From positions 310,001 to 374,000 of the forward strand of contig JAPEHQ010000010.1 of NCBI GenBank assembly GCA_027405735.1: a DNA stretch of 64,000 nucleotides, written 5' to 3'. The translations under genes were made by a program, and so were the position numbers. This DNA is from Mucor racemosus. Its lineage: Eukaryota; Mucoromycota; Mucoromycetes; Mucorales; Mucoraceae. Under the pieces are notes generated by a model, which did not search any database, was not told where the DNA came from, and was given only the letters and a program-made list of their open reading frames with translations. Shown in pieces: positions 1 to 11,959 of the stretch; the stretch's first letter is position 1; every line of letters starts with the position of its first letter.

Positions 1-1409
1 ATTCCATCATTTCACCCTTTATTTTAAGCTTACCAACAAACCACCCAAAGCCAAGAAACTATAAAGAAAGGAAAGGTTAGATTTTACTAGAAAAATAAAA
101 ACTGCTAACAACTTAATTTACCAACAGTAAAAGTAAACTCGAGTATTTGTTGCAAAAGTGATAGGCATTTATAAAATAAGATGGCCCCCTTCTTTTTAAT
201 TTAATGGAATAATATCTCTCGCACTCCTCCCTGATAAAAAATAACAAAAAAAAAAAAGTAGAAAAAAAACGAAAAAAGAGATAGGAACCAAGATGTGCAA
301 AAAAAAAAAAAAAGTAAATACCAACTATGTATAGAAAAATTAAATCGAAGTGAAAGAAAGATTTAGTGTGCGTGTGTAAGTAAATGTGTGGGTGTTGTAT
401 GATATCAGCAAAAGATCAAAGGTGCGACAAATACAAGATGCGCAAACAAAAATAAGCCACATGTTGTAATATACTATCTAACAATGCTTCTTTTTTCTCA
501 AATGTGATGTATCTGTTGTAAATATAGGCTGTGAATGTAGTAAATTCATTTTTAATTCATCATTCGTACATATGTTTATTTACTACATTTATCGTAAAAT
601 CTGATCTAAACTACGGATCAACATATTCTCGGTATCTGGATAATTGTTTTCTCTACAGTATCATTTACCCATTTTAGCAGTAAGATCAAGGGCGGCATTG
701 TATAATTTATTCACATTTGGAATTTTACAATAGCTGTAACGCCGCCAGATTTTGCATAAATTCACATAATTCTCATCTACTGCTGTGTTGACTTAAACAT
801 TTCAACTTATAAATTTATCGCATTTTGTGGTTATTTTATGGCGTGAAGCTAAATACGCAAACATAAGATCATTTTTCATATATACAACGTTTAAACTTGT
901 AGAGAACTGAACCTAGATTTTAATTTGCTCCATTCCCCCGCAACTCGACTCGAGATTCAAAGTTTACTATTAATTGCTTAAATAATAGTTATAAAAATAT
1001 ACAATCGATCCATTCAACAGAGAGAGAAAATAGGATGGTATATTATGCATACCTTGCAATGGTACTAAAAAGTTGAATACCAGATAAAATTGGCTGAAAG
1101 GAAAACAAAAGCCTTTGAAACAATTCTTACTTTGGTCTATGTGCTTCTTCGATTTATTTTATGGATTTGTTTTATTTTTATAATTCGACTTATTTTATTG
1201 TTTGTTAAGTTATTAGTACTTTTTGTATTTACTGTTAAATTCATGTCATCTTTATTTAAATATTAGAACATGGTTTTATGTGAGATAAAATTTAAATTCT
1301 TATGAATTTGGTGAGTACACTTAGTTTTAGGAATGCTGGCAAGCCCAGCTTATACTAGTAAATTTGGCTGGCAAAACCCTACTCGACGCCAACGCTACAT
1401 GCTACTTAG
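1..1409. other. A+T-rich stretch without a recognisable gene
   Basis: No reading frame with family features or a plausible exon chain is visible on either strand. The first 550 bases are A-rich with several homopolymer A runs. The segment near 1346-1380 (around the words aaatttggctggcaaaacc) recurs in diverged form near 43228, so part of this is old repeat material. Confidence 0.5.
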
Positions 1410-2400
1410 TTTCATAAATAACACCAAGAAAGGATTGTGTGTCGATGTACTTGAGATGTTTAGGTTTAATCCAAAAACAAGTGTCCGAAAATATCCTATT
1501 TCTAGCAGATGAATATAATTATTTTAGCGTTAACGTTTCAGATTTTTTACGCGTATTTCACTGCTAATGGATTGAAAACTTTGAGGCTTCATATCTCTAC
1601 AAAAAATTAAGCTATACTAACACTTTTTAATAATAAAACCTACTTGTTTTAAAGTGTTCTATAATATATTTTAATATAAAAAAATTCTGAGCACATTTAT
1701 TTTTTTTTTCGTTTCTTTGGACGTTTCTATAGTAGGTTTCAAAATATTGGCTAAATTGAGCAACATTTTTTTTGCATTCATGTCATTAAGCTCGTTAAGC
1801 TCTCTCGGACCCAATTTAGGGTTTTTCAAAATATTGATTTTTCGTCGAGATATCCTCAAAAATGTGTACAAAGAGATACCTCCATTTCTGGCGTCCATTT
1901 TCCCCTTGTATACCCTCATCCCAAATTCTGAAACTGGAAAAAATTTAGACAAAAATCTTGTTTTCTCTACTAAAAATGTAGCTAAAAAGTTAAATAATAG
2001 CTCGATCGGTAGATAATTTTTTTGCACATCATTGCCGCTTATTATATATTAAATATGCTTATAAAAAGTGTTCTGTATCTTCAAAAAACCTCCAAAATTT
2101 CATGTGAAACGTTTTTTTGAATTTTATATAACTGGATGCAGAATTTAAAACTGTATAAAAACCATTTAATACGCTAGGTCTAACTACTTTGCAGTTTATG
2201 AGCATTTAAACAATTTTGTTTTTTGAATCATTTTTCGTCCATTTTTTCATAACGATTTTGGGACCCCGTTATGATAGGTTATAAGCTATGATAAAAACTA
2301 TTATTTTGATTATCTCAACGAAAAATCAGTATTTTTTGCTGAAACAAAAAATGCAAAGTAGCTTAGAGTTAGATCTATCTTATTTGAAAATCTTACATAA
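1410..2400 (+). repeat. Dispersed repeat Rpt-1, diverged copy A
   Basis: This roughly 1-kb non-coding segment aligns by eye with 36540-37570 (+), 58375-59355 (+), and in reverse with 61366-62345. Shared landmarks in the same order are the phrase tttaatccaaaaacaagt, a block around atatctctacaaaa, the gagctctc box near 1797, the ttgatttttcg box near 1834 and an aatacgctagg box near 2168. Copy A is the most diverged. The open frames in it are not conserved between copies, so they are not genes. Confidence 0.75.
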
Positions 2401-3142
2401 TTTGACTCAATATTGGGCGAAAACATTCGAAACCCATTTAAAACCCATTTGAAACCTACTTTATACAACCGTAAGAAATCGATAACAGAAGCCTTATCTC
2501 AGCGAATTTTAGTACTAATAACTTCCAACTTTACATGAAAGTAGGAAAACATCTTTGACACGCTGATCTCAAAGAGCAATATTCATAACCTACTCTGTGT
2601 TGAGAAACCCATTACCAAAGTGCACTTATAGCTTGCTGCGCATTTTACTGAAAACAATTCAAATACAATCTCTATGAATACCAATCCAAGTAAGCTGCTA
2701 CTCTTCACGGATATAGGTATAAATAGGTACTGCAGTTATGTCAAATATCAGCTTCTTCCATGGGTCATTGTGCATCTGGTGAGTTTGACCAACTACTTTG
2801 TTGCCTGATATTCATTCATACTTTCATTGACGAAAAGAAAGCTTTTCTGAATAGATCTTCATCGGATATAACAATAAACAGAAGAAAAATAATTTTTCAT
2901 AATTCTCCAGCTACTTCTTTTTAGACCTTTTGTATATGGCTAATTTACATGAGCAACTTAAAATGTGAAATGATCAAATAAATGTTATAGGTGTAAATGA
3001 AAAACAAACCATCTGTGTACACTATAGTATTGATTTATGCTTATATTATTGAATACTGACATATATATCATTCCGTAAATCTCGAACATGAATCACCAAT
3101 ATACAAATTTATTTTATTAAAATGTTATACAATTTAATTGAA
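2401..3142. other. Repeat relics, no gene
   Basis: No coding frame is supported. The words gggtcattgtgcatctggtgag near 2761 and ttgcctgatattcattc near 2801 resemble 43276-43330 and, in reverse, 13440-13500. This suggests a further decayed dispersed element. The last 100 bases are the 3' flank of the minus-strand kelch gene. Confidence 0.45.
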
Positions 3143-5996
3143 TTATTTTTGGGCATTTTGTAAGGATCTAAAGACCTCATCGTCTATATAATAAGCTTGA
3201 AACAATAATTCAAACACATGTAATCTTTCCTCTAATCGAGCCATTCTCTTTCCCTCGTCTTCTTCCTCTTCTTCCTCGTACTCCTTCTTTTGTGATGTTA
3301 TTGTTAGGTTATCATCCTCTTCAACTATAGTGGCATGCATTAATTGCACTTTTCTGGCAGTAGTTGGAGATATTGGTGATGCCGCTAACGCTTCAGAAAA
3401 TCGTCTATGCACGGGATGTACAATTGGAATATGAACTTCATTTGTAGTAGGAAATCGAGTTCTTAGGCCTTGTAATAGAGACCTTCTCATTAACCCCACT
3501 GACCAACGATGCACGATACCCCACGGCGACCTAGGTCTGTACCCAAACAAACTTGCCTGAAATCCTACAATAAGACCAAAAATGCCGCCAACAATACCCA
3601 TACCGTTGACTAATGTGAATGCTCTCTGCTCTCGCATTACTGTTGTATCATATTGTAGAGGATATACGTGCAATGATCCCAAGGGTTGTGGGTCTGTGCT
3701 GTAAATCGTGTCGCTATCAGCACTCATTTGATTACTCCGTAAGCTATATTGAGATACACGGGTAGATCCAAACCCAATATAATTCCATACACTGCCATCC
3801 ATTTTTTGACGCTCTAGCAACTCATAACCGATACGTGTAGCATAGGTGGGATATACCTCAAATACATTTTCAGTTTTTAGATTCATTTGTTCTGCAGATT
3901 GAAATTTCGCATTTTCATCCAAACTATACCATTCGAAATCTCCAGAAATATTGTATACGGGAAGATTAGCATCATGGTCAGGGTGGTATAATTCAACGTG
4001 TAATATACTATTATTGCTACTGGGTGGACCATAATAATAGAATTTTAAAAATGAGCCACTGTGCGCTAAACGATCATTTGTTCTGCCCAATTTAAATGTT
4101 CTTTGAGGTGGTCTGAATAACTGACAAGATAATTTTGTGCCGTAATAATTCAAATTCGACTTGACATTGTCAGTGATATTGATCAAGTAACTGTTGCATG
4201 ATTCTCCAAAATCAGTGGCACATTGTAATACAGGACTTGCGGTGTCAACCCAGCCATCAAAACAGAACCTTATGTCTAAATATCATTTGATCATTAGTTT
4301 ATTACTTCAAATTTTCAGCATCTATGCTGTTTATATACCTGGTGCCATAACTGTGTAATCAGAATTATGATCATAGTATTGCTGATCTATAATTGGGCTG
4401 TTCTGCACCTGTAAAGCTAGTACTGTAGTCATAGTAATAAAAATGGCCAAAAACGAGAAACGAAACAAAAGGCGACATATTTCTGCCCATAATGGTTCTC
4501 CTGGTCTATTGAGAAATATAAGATTGCATTTTTTCATATATAAATATTTGATATATTACCTTGGATTCCATATATTTTGTCTAAGGCTTGCACATAAATT
4601 ATTGATAGCTACTCCATGTCGTTTAATTAACCAGTAACCCAACAAGCCCACCGAAACTGACCCGACGAATGCTCCAAAAATCGATAATCCGACAATTAAA
4701 CCGACAGTGTAATGTTGATTGGCATTATAATATACATCAGCAGGTGGTAACCATTGATTTATCTCGAGATCGAATACATATAAACCATCGTATACAGTAT
4801 GATAATTGATACCTACAAAATTATTAATTTCATTTGGTACCTTTAATTCTTTCTGTAAATTTTACCAAATCCGTAAATCATTTTTGTTTCGTTGACAATG
4901 CTAGCTATAGCATGCGATCTTGGAAAGGGTTGATAGGGTGAAGCATCTGGAATGTGCCACTCCCATGTGTTCATATCGAGTATTGCCGTCATATCGATAG
5001 CCTGCTCTCCAGACAGATAAGATTGAAATGGTTCCACCTTTTCATCTTGTCCTATAGATAAAATACTGAGAAACTGTCAATTTCTGTAAATAATGCTTCG
5101 CTTACCTCCACAAATGATAATGCCGTTGTTTTTTGCTGTAAACAAACCTTTTAGTAAAAGCTACATAACATACGGTATGATTAAAACCATACTTACATTT
5201 TACAGCCGTATGAAAAGTCCTAGCACGCGGAATCTCTCCATTTAAGGTTTTCTCATACCATTTATTCAATTTTGAGTCATAAATAACGGCTTTATTTAAA
5301 GAAAATAAACTTTTTGTAGTTTGTGTCAAAAGCGATGAGTTTGAACAATCATAACCACCTAAAATAATCATTTTACCATCACTAGAAAACAGTATCAGTT
5401 ACCATGCATAATCATATATTGTGTACTTACTCTAGCATGGTCGAAGTGTGTCCGCACCTGGCAGTATCTACGTTTGATAATTTAGTCCAACTATCTGCCT
5501 CTGCATTGTATTTCCAAAAATCATTCATGCCATGAGTCATATTCATGCCACCATAGAGGTAGATGATATTATCTGATTTACTTGTTGTATGCCAAAATCT
5601 CTCTAATGGTGTCGCTATTGTTGCATTTTTCTTTTGCAGTGGTGTCCATTTCATCATATCAAAATCTAGTTGATAGTAACGTAAATACTCTGGTTCTGTT
5701 GGAAGTGTTATGTTATGCTCATTTAGATGACCGCCAAATGTAATCAATGTTGAATCATTTAGACTTTGTAATGAATGGTATATCACAGCAGGAGAAGCAT
5801 AAGGATCCGTGTCTAATTGTGTTAATTTATTAACGGAATTATCCAATTTCCACAGGGCTTCTTTGTTCCATGGAGCAACATTATAAAATCCACCATAAAT
5901 GTAAATGGTGTCATTGATTAATATTGAATCAGCACCATAGATGGGTCTATTTGTACTTTTCAGTTCTTGTCCAGCAGGTAATATAGAAGGATTCAT
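3143..5996 (-). CDS. Kelch-repeat ectodomain fused to multi-pass membrane protein
   Basis: A multi-exon gene of about nine exons. All junctions I checked are GT-AG and keep frame, for example 5429/5370, 4859/4815 and 4562/4509. The N-terminal half has five to six kelch blades, with IYIYGGFY, LITFGGHL, IYLYGGMN, MIILGGYD and IIICGGQ as typical GG strands. A TM segment follows (YTVGLIVGLSIFGAFVGSVS, about 4690-4640). The C-terminal half has a second TM (FSFLAIFITMTTVLAL), a cysteine-bearing extracellular part, a third TM (GIVGGIFGLIVGF) and a cytosolic tail with an EYEEEEEEDEG run and a leucine-rich coiled coil. The kelch propeller presumably binds a ligand outside the cell or in the secretory lumen; the partner is unknown. 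The frame upstream of the first ATG continues through a hydrophobic, signal-peptide-like stretch without an ATG (see findings), so the start is uncertain. Confidence 0.8.
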
Positions 5997-6155
5997 ATTT
6001 GAACGTAATAAAAGGGATGAAAAAAGAAAAAGGGAAATTATTGCTTTTAGTCCGTGTATGACAAATGCAAAGGGAATAAGGAGGTGTATTGCATATTGTT
6101 TATTATGATCAAAGAGTGGATTTTTATTACAAAAAGTATATAATAATAATTACAA

Positions 6156-7024
6156 TTAGGCTGTATTATCTTCATCAGATTCTGTTTCTGAACCAGAAAG
6201 CTCTGAACCAGTGATTTCTTCATCATCGTCATCAGTGGCATCCTCAGTATCATTATCAGCTTCATCAGTATCCTCATCTCTTTCTCTCTTGGCAATAAGA
6301 CAATTACGAGCAATGTGACCAGGCTTATCACAATTATAACATGTTTTGACAGGTCTGTTGTTATGGATAGTATTAGGTTGAACAGATGTAACAGCTAAAG
6401 GACATTCACGAGCAATATGACCATGCTTTTTGCAATTATAACATACAATATCACTAGCTTGACAATCCTTTGCATAATGATTAAGTCCTCCACAATTATC
6501 ACATACAACTTGCTTGAATCTATGCTGTTTAGGTTCAACTGAATGACGAAGTTGAGCATCATTAGAACAATCTCTAGCAATATGTCCCTACATAAACAAA
6601 ATATATGAGTGTACTGGCATGGCGCAATTTCTTTTAATATTACATATTGCTGGCAGTTAAAGCATTGCTTTTCTTTTTTGACATAGGTAGTAGGAACTGC
6701 AGGATTAGGACAATCAGCAATTATATGACCAACTATGTGGAAATATGATTTAGTTTCTATAAAACCCCTTGAAAATTGATTTTTTCTTTTTTTTTTACCT
6801 TCTCCACAGTTGTAACATGTCTTGGGTTGAATGAACTTGGGCTCTGTACAGTCATTACTCAAGTGGCCTGGTTGCTTACAGTTATAACAAAGTCTTTCTG
6901 CCTCGGCACAAGCAGTTGCAAAGTGACCAGCTAGCATTAAACATGTATTAGTAATATTTTTATAACATTATTTTCTTATTTTACCATTGCCACACTTGTA
7001 ACAAGACCTTCTCGCGTATACCAT
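6156..7024 (-). CDS. GIS2: CCHC zinc-knuckle protein, Gis2/Byr3/CNBP family
   Basis: After splicing three introns the protein has seven CX2CX4HX4C knuckles: [84 protein letters not shown] and [14 protein letters not shown]. An acidic Glu/Asp/Ser tail ends at the TAA (6156-6158). Yeast Gis2, fission-yeast Byr3 and animal CNBP have seven such knuckles and bind single-stranded nucleic acid, mostly mRNA in translation and stress granules; the acidic tail is not usual for that family. The start is the first ATG (7022-7024), which places the first Cys pair at residues 8 and 11. Introns fall inside knuckles 1, 3 and 4 at nearly the same motif position. The gene is divergent from SEN54, sharing 167 bp of promoter. 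Confidence 0.92.
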
Positions 7025-7191
7025 TCTTTATAAACTTTTAGAATAAGAAGGGAGAAGAGTCGTTTTATGTGTAGCCGACTTTGATTATGCGCGGTTATTC
7101 AATGATGAAAATTTTTTCCATTCCACCCAAAAAAAGAATGGGGGCCTATAATGGGTGATTCTTTTATAGTTTTCATGCACAATAAAAAATC

Positions 7192-8291
7192 ATGAGTGAA
7201 GGAGAAGAAGACGAACTTTTAATAGATTACTCTCAATTATTGAATAAAAAGAGGTACGTTTCATAGAAATCCTCTAAAGATAGAAAACTGCATTCTAAAA
7301 AAATCTCAGTAAGCAAAAAAGCCAAGCACCTAAACGAGGTGAAAAAGCGAATGTATCAAATCAAGTAACCCAAGAACAACTTGCAAAATCTCACCAAGCT
7401 TTATTTGAATGTATATCGCAACATGTAAACATACCGAAAAACGCGAGTCAAGGTCAATTAGATTCATCATTTCCATTTTATACAACTATAACAAAAAGTA
7501 AAGGAACGCATTTACATTCAATGGGATTTACTCACTCGAGTGCAATTACACTATTCCCTGAAGAGGCAGCATTTTTAGTTGCTAGACATGCTTTGATAGT
7601 CGCACAGCAAGAAGATCCAATTCAATTTGAAGATTACTGTGAAATTATGTGTGAGTCTGGTGATGGTTGGATTACATTTGATAAATATCAAGTTTATGCA
7701 TATTTAAAACGACTGGGATTTATTGTAATGAGATCTAGAAAATTACCTATAACAACCACTAAAATGCCAACAATGGAACCGCCTATACCAAGCATTTTCA
7801 AGCTCTTTTTTGATACAATTACAAACTGGATCCAACCTAAACAAAACAGACCACTTGCATGGGATTATAGATGTACAAATTACCCACAAATTTATTCTAC
7901 ATTGCAAATTATTCCATCTTCACCATGGTATAAACCATTTTATTCGTCATTATGTTCTACATTTGATTGGGATGTTTATAAACCAAGACCTAGTTGGAAA
8001 AAGAAGGATCCTGGAGAACCAGATTTTCGTATTTTAGTGAAAAATACAAACGAACGTATGCCAACATTGTATGAACAAAATCAATTGTTCAGTCAATTGG
8101 CTGAAACGTCCAATGCTAATTATAAACCTCAATTAAAACATACTGAATTAAAATTACAAGGCCCAACCTTTGTTTTAGCTTTAGTAGGTGATGCAGAAGG
8201 TATCTCATTTTTAAGGTTAACTGGTGATGGTTTAGCAGATGTATCTAATTTAGAGATACACAATCAAAAGAGGAACAGAGCATCAATCTAG
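7192..8291 (+). CDS. SEN54: tRNA-splicing endonuclease subunit Sen54
   Basis: Two exons (7192-7253 and 7310-8291) give 347 residues. The N-terminal Sen54 domain is recognisable: GFTHSSAITLFPEEAAFLVA followed by a region ending YQVYAYLKRLGFIVMRSRK. The C-terminal part carries the short fold shared by structural subunits and ends near FLRLTGDGLADVSNLEIHN. Sen54 is a non-catalytic subunit that pairs with Sen2 in the Sen2-Sen15-Sen34-Sen54 complex, which removes introns from pre-tRNA. The intron is a GTACGT...CAG type and splits an AGT codon; the exon-1 start MSEGEEDELL is acidic. It is shorter than budding-yeast Sen54 (about 467 residues). ALY follows in the same direction 117 bp downstream. Confidence 0.9.
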
Positions 8292-8342
8292 TCACAAAAA
8301 CATCAACCAACTGTGCTTTATTATATATATCCCAACAGTTTC

Positions 8343-8374
<32 letters not shown>

Positions 8375-8408
8375 GTTTAATTAATTGAAATAATAATAAT
8401 AAAAAAAT

Positions 8409-9444
8409 ATGTCTTCCAGACTTGATCAAGCTCTTGACGAAGTTATTAAAGATAGGAGAACTGAAAGAGGAAATAACAACAACAAAAGAAATAATAAATT
8501 TAGCCGTAATACAAGACGTGGACATGGCGATGGTGGTATTCGTAAAAGAGTAGGAGGAGGTCCTGGTGGTAATAACAATAACAGTGATTCACCTGCTATC
8601 CGTTCTTTTGTTCGTACTGTTAATGTTGTGGAAGAAAGAGTAAGTCTCAAATTTCAAATCAAAATTACTATATATTAATATGTACGCGTTGTTGTTAGCG
8701 AGGCGGAGGAAGTAGAAATGTCAATGGTCAATGGTCTCATGATATGTTTGATGATGAAGATGTTCCTAGAAGCAGTATTTTATCTCGCTTGGGCACTACT
8801 GCTCGTGGTGGTCAAGGAGGTCGTTCTGACCGTGATGTAGAAATCTGTATTGAAAATTTACATTATAATGTTACTGAACAAGACGTCAAAGAACTCTTCA
8901 ACACTGTAGGCGATGTAACAAAAGCCAAGGTTATCTTTGATCAATCAGGTCGTTCAACTGGTCTTGCCTATATTTCATATCGATCACTTGATGATGCCGA
9001 AAAAGCTATTCAAAAATATAACAATATAGAATTAGATGGTCAAGCCATGCAGATCAAGATCAGCGAAAGAGCTTCTTCTAAACCTCGTTCTTCAGGAGGG
9101 TAATCATCGTCTTTTTCAGTGGTAATTGTATGGAAGCTGATATTTTCTATTTATTACTAGTCGCTTCAACAATGATCGCCTTAGCAACCGCCTTAGTGGC
9201 CGCCTTAACACCAATAATGCCAGTGGTAATGGTCGTCGTAATAACAATGACCGCAACGACAGAGATGAATTCCGTCAAAAGAGGTTTAGTCGTCCAACCA
9301 AACCTTTCAAGAATAACGATAAAAAAGAAGAGCGTCAAAAGAAGATCCCTACTGCTGAGGATTTAGATAGAGAAATGGAAAGTTATATGAAATCAAATGT
9401 AAGGGAATGAACAATGATTGTACGAGCTAGTATTAATTTTTTTG

Positions 9445-9477
<33 letters not shown>

Positions 9478-9556
9478 TTCTGATAATAGCAACAACAACA
9501 ACAATAATAACAATTCTACAGCATTTGAGGAAGATATTGAGATGATATTGGATTAA
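8409..9556 (+). CDS. YRA1: mRNA export adaptor ALY/REF (Yra1, THO complex subunit 4)
   Basis: Four exons with frame-keeping introns at about 8641-8697, 9102-9162 and 9401-9476. The N-terminus carries LDQALDEVIKDRR, the UAP56/Sub2-binding REF-N motif. An Arg/Gly/Asn-rich stretch follows, then one RRM with RNP2-like IENLHYNV and RNP1-like GLAYISY, then an RG/RN-rich linker. The C-terminal helices AEDLDREMESYMKS and FEEDIEMMLD match the REF-C motif. The domain order RNP flanked by N and C boxes is that of ALY/REF, which recruits spliced and 3'-processed mRNA to the export receptor in the nucleus. Intron 3 contains a run of about 30 A residues, likely length-variable. The window also encodes RanGAP, another transport component. 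Confidence 0.93.
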
Positions 9557-9764
9557 AAAAGAACAAGAAGGACAACCACAACAACCACAACAACCACAAA
9601 AAAAAAGCATCAATTTGGCTAATATATATATATATAAAACACAATACATTTTTGTAATTATAGTAGTAGTAATAGTGGGATTATTATTTTATTATTTATT
9701 CTTCTTTTTACGTAATTTGTTTATAAATCTTTGACATAAAAGATTAGGTGTATCATTACTTGCT

Positions 9765-9932
9765 TTATGATAACCGATGATTTCTCCAACTTCTTTTGAA
9801 AAAGCCAGATTGATTTTGTAAACTTGGATCATCTTGAGATTTATCATTGTTACCAAGAATACCAGCTTTTGCGTTAGAAACGAACGAAGCGATTGCAATG
9901 GATAAATAGGCTGAGAAAGTATGTGTATGCAT
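9765..9932 (-). CDS. Candidate 55-residue secreted peptide
   Basis: A short complete frame from ATG (9930-9932) to TAA (9765-9767). Residues 6-23 form a good signal peptide, hydrophobic SAYLSIAIASFVS then the small-residue site NAKA before GIL. The predicted mature part, about 32 residues, is polar (NNDKSQDDPSLQNQ) and basic toward the end, with a dibasic KR at residues 46-47 that could be a Kex2 site. A TATA-like box lies 63-74 bp upstream. There are no cysteines. No family is recognised. A second frame overlapping the 3' part stays open to 9692, so a frameshifted longer form is possible. Existence as a gene is inferred from the signal peptide and promoter only. Confidence 0.5.
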   Translation of the reverse strand: MHTHTFSAYLSIAIASFVSNAKAGILGNNDKSQDDPSLQNQSGFFKRSWRNHRLS

Positions 9933-9994
9933 TTTATTTTAATTGACAATGAAACAATGAAATGAATTGAATCAGAATGATAATGTTTACGCAG

Positions 9995-10006
9995 TATTTA
10001 TATTTA
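9995..10006 (-). promoter_or_regulatory. TATA-like box of the small secreted peptide gene
   Basis: The minus strand reads TAAATATAAATA about 63 bases before the start codon at 9932, a normal fungal TATA distance. Confidence 0.45.
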
Positions 10007-10094
10007 TCTAATTTTCAAAATTCTATCAAATAATCCCTGAATTACATTACTCATGTATCACCCCTCTTCATTCCAAAATCAAACATCCAATGAT

Positions 10095-11879
10095 TTAAGC
10101 TTGAACTTTGATCGGCTTACTTAATCTAAAAGGATGTGCTTCTGTATTAAATACATAATCGTCAAGTGAAATCAGTGATTTATCTGAGAATATCAAAAAA
10201 AGATATTTCAGAGTTTCAGCAAAAAAGAAACTTTCTTGGAAATCAGTTGTAATGTCATTTGCATTGTTCATTATATTAGACACTGAAGAATAACCGTATT
10301 CAGTCTTGCAGTGTTTTTCAATTGATTCAAATATCTCCCATGCCATATCTTGATATTTAGTATCTCCAGTTAATCTGTAAAAGTAGAATAGACTCTCCAA
10401 TGTTTCTAGAGTTGTATACTTAATAAAATGACTACATAACCATTTACTATTTGCATTATATATACCTGGTCTTAATTGGTAACTACTTTGAGTAGGGATA
10501 AATGCCAAATCCTTGTAAATCTTCTTTTGTTCCAATGTATATGCTGCAGTGATATTACTATCGTTAGATTCTTGATCAATCCAACCCCAACCCTCGGGTG
10601 ATAATCCTGTTGGTGAATTATGCCATGTCTTGAAGCATGAATCCATCAGTTCCTTTGCGAATGTTTCATAAACAGGCTTTTGCAAATATCGAGCACCGAG
10701 TAATAGATTACCAGGCATAAAACATACCAATTCACCAGTTTTAAGGTACTTCTTATCATCTATTGCTTCCCCTAGAAACACAGAACCTTCAGTAGAAACA
10801 GATCGTAAATAGTTATTCATACTATCAACGGATTGCTCCCACATACGAAGCTGCAATGCTTCGTTACCCTCCATTAAAATGTGTGTTTTGAGCAAATATT
10901 CATAAAAACTATCGCCACCTCCAGATGCAGTGATATAATCTACGTGTTTATAAAGTGTCAATTAATAGCAACTCTACGCACATTTAAAAGCTTTTACTCA
11001 CATGGATTACTTGGCTGAAATGTATTTACGTCCCATATAATGGAATATAGCCCTGGAAAAGGAGTCTTGGCCTCTGCAATCTTTTCAATGACTCGATTAC
11101 CTAATCTTTCCCAGTCAGGATTGTTTGTAATTTGACCTAAACGAACAAATTCAAGCTGCAAAGCAAATTCTGCAAGAATAATTGTATCAGAAGGAATAGG
11201 ACGTTTTCTAAAGAAATATCAGATGTATTTAGTGAACAAATCACTTTATACCTCGAGAGAACTAACCTTGCTACATCAACAAATGAGGCAGGGATATGAT
11301 TTTTGGTAGTAAATGCAGGTAATAATACTTGATCTACTAATTCAAGTGCTTTTGTCAATAACATTGGATTAGGGCGAAGATCGTAAGCAGAAAGAAGACC
11401 TCCTAAATAGCGGATACAGGTCTCAAATGTCTTGGAAGGTGTTTCTGTTGATGTCCAATTGACATTGGCTACAAATTGTAGAGATTCACTATATTCCGCA
11501 TCCAAGTTCATAATAATCATTGTATCGAGCGCATCAAATATACTTGCTATATAGATTAATATTATTTTGCTTTAGTATTATACTTTTATGAAATAATCAA
11601 ACAATATACCTCCCCAACCGTTTCTATCACATATAAAAAAGGTTAGACTTTGCTTCATATAGAATTTTGTATATGCATGTACCTTGAATCAGAGAATGAA
11701 GCACTAACAGGCAGAAGCTCATCATGTCCATATGCGAAAGTTGAGTAACCTTTCCATGCATGCTGGAAAGCGGATCGGATTTTTCCTGCTCGGTATTCAT
11801 TAGAATCTAAAGGGAGAGCACTGACAATCAAACTACTCAATGTGATAGCTAACGAGAGACTTTGGATGATGGATTTCAT
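10095..11879 (-). CDS. Secreted GH47 alpha-1,2-mannosidase
   Basis: Exons run from 11879 to the TAA at 10095-10097 with short introns near 11640, 11560, 11210-11270 and 10960-11000. Residues 1-21 are a signal peptide ending VSALP. GH47 landmarks follow in order: [69 protein letters not shown] and near the end FNTEAHPF. The Thr of NTEAHP is the usual calcium ligand, and the Glu residues in DSFYEYL and SPEGW fall where the family has catalytic acids. Class I mannosidases trim alpha-1,2 mannoses from N-glycans; with a signal peptide and no TM anchor this one is probably secreted or luminal, like mns1B-type fungal enzymes. All key blocks are intact. Confidence 0.9.
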
Positions 11880-11948
11880 ATTAATATATTATGGAAAGCC
11901 CTTTTTTTCTTGATTATTTTTGAAAATAAAATATTTAAACACTATAGT

Positions 11949-11957
11949 TTTTATATA
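11949..11957 (-). promoter_or_regulatory. TATA box of the GH47 gene
   Basis: TATATAAAA on the minus strand, 70 bases upstream of the start codon at 11879. Confidence 0.5.
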
Positions 11958-11959
11958 CA

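Noticed and set aside
1717..2016. Overlapping sense/antisense frames in Rpt-1 copy A
   Set aside because: Frames are broken in the other Rpt-1 copies, so they are not conserved coding sequence.
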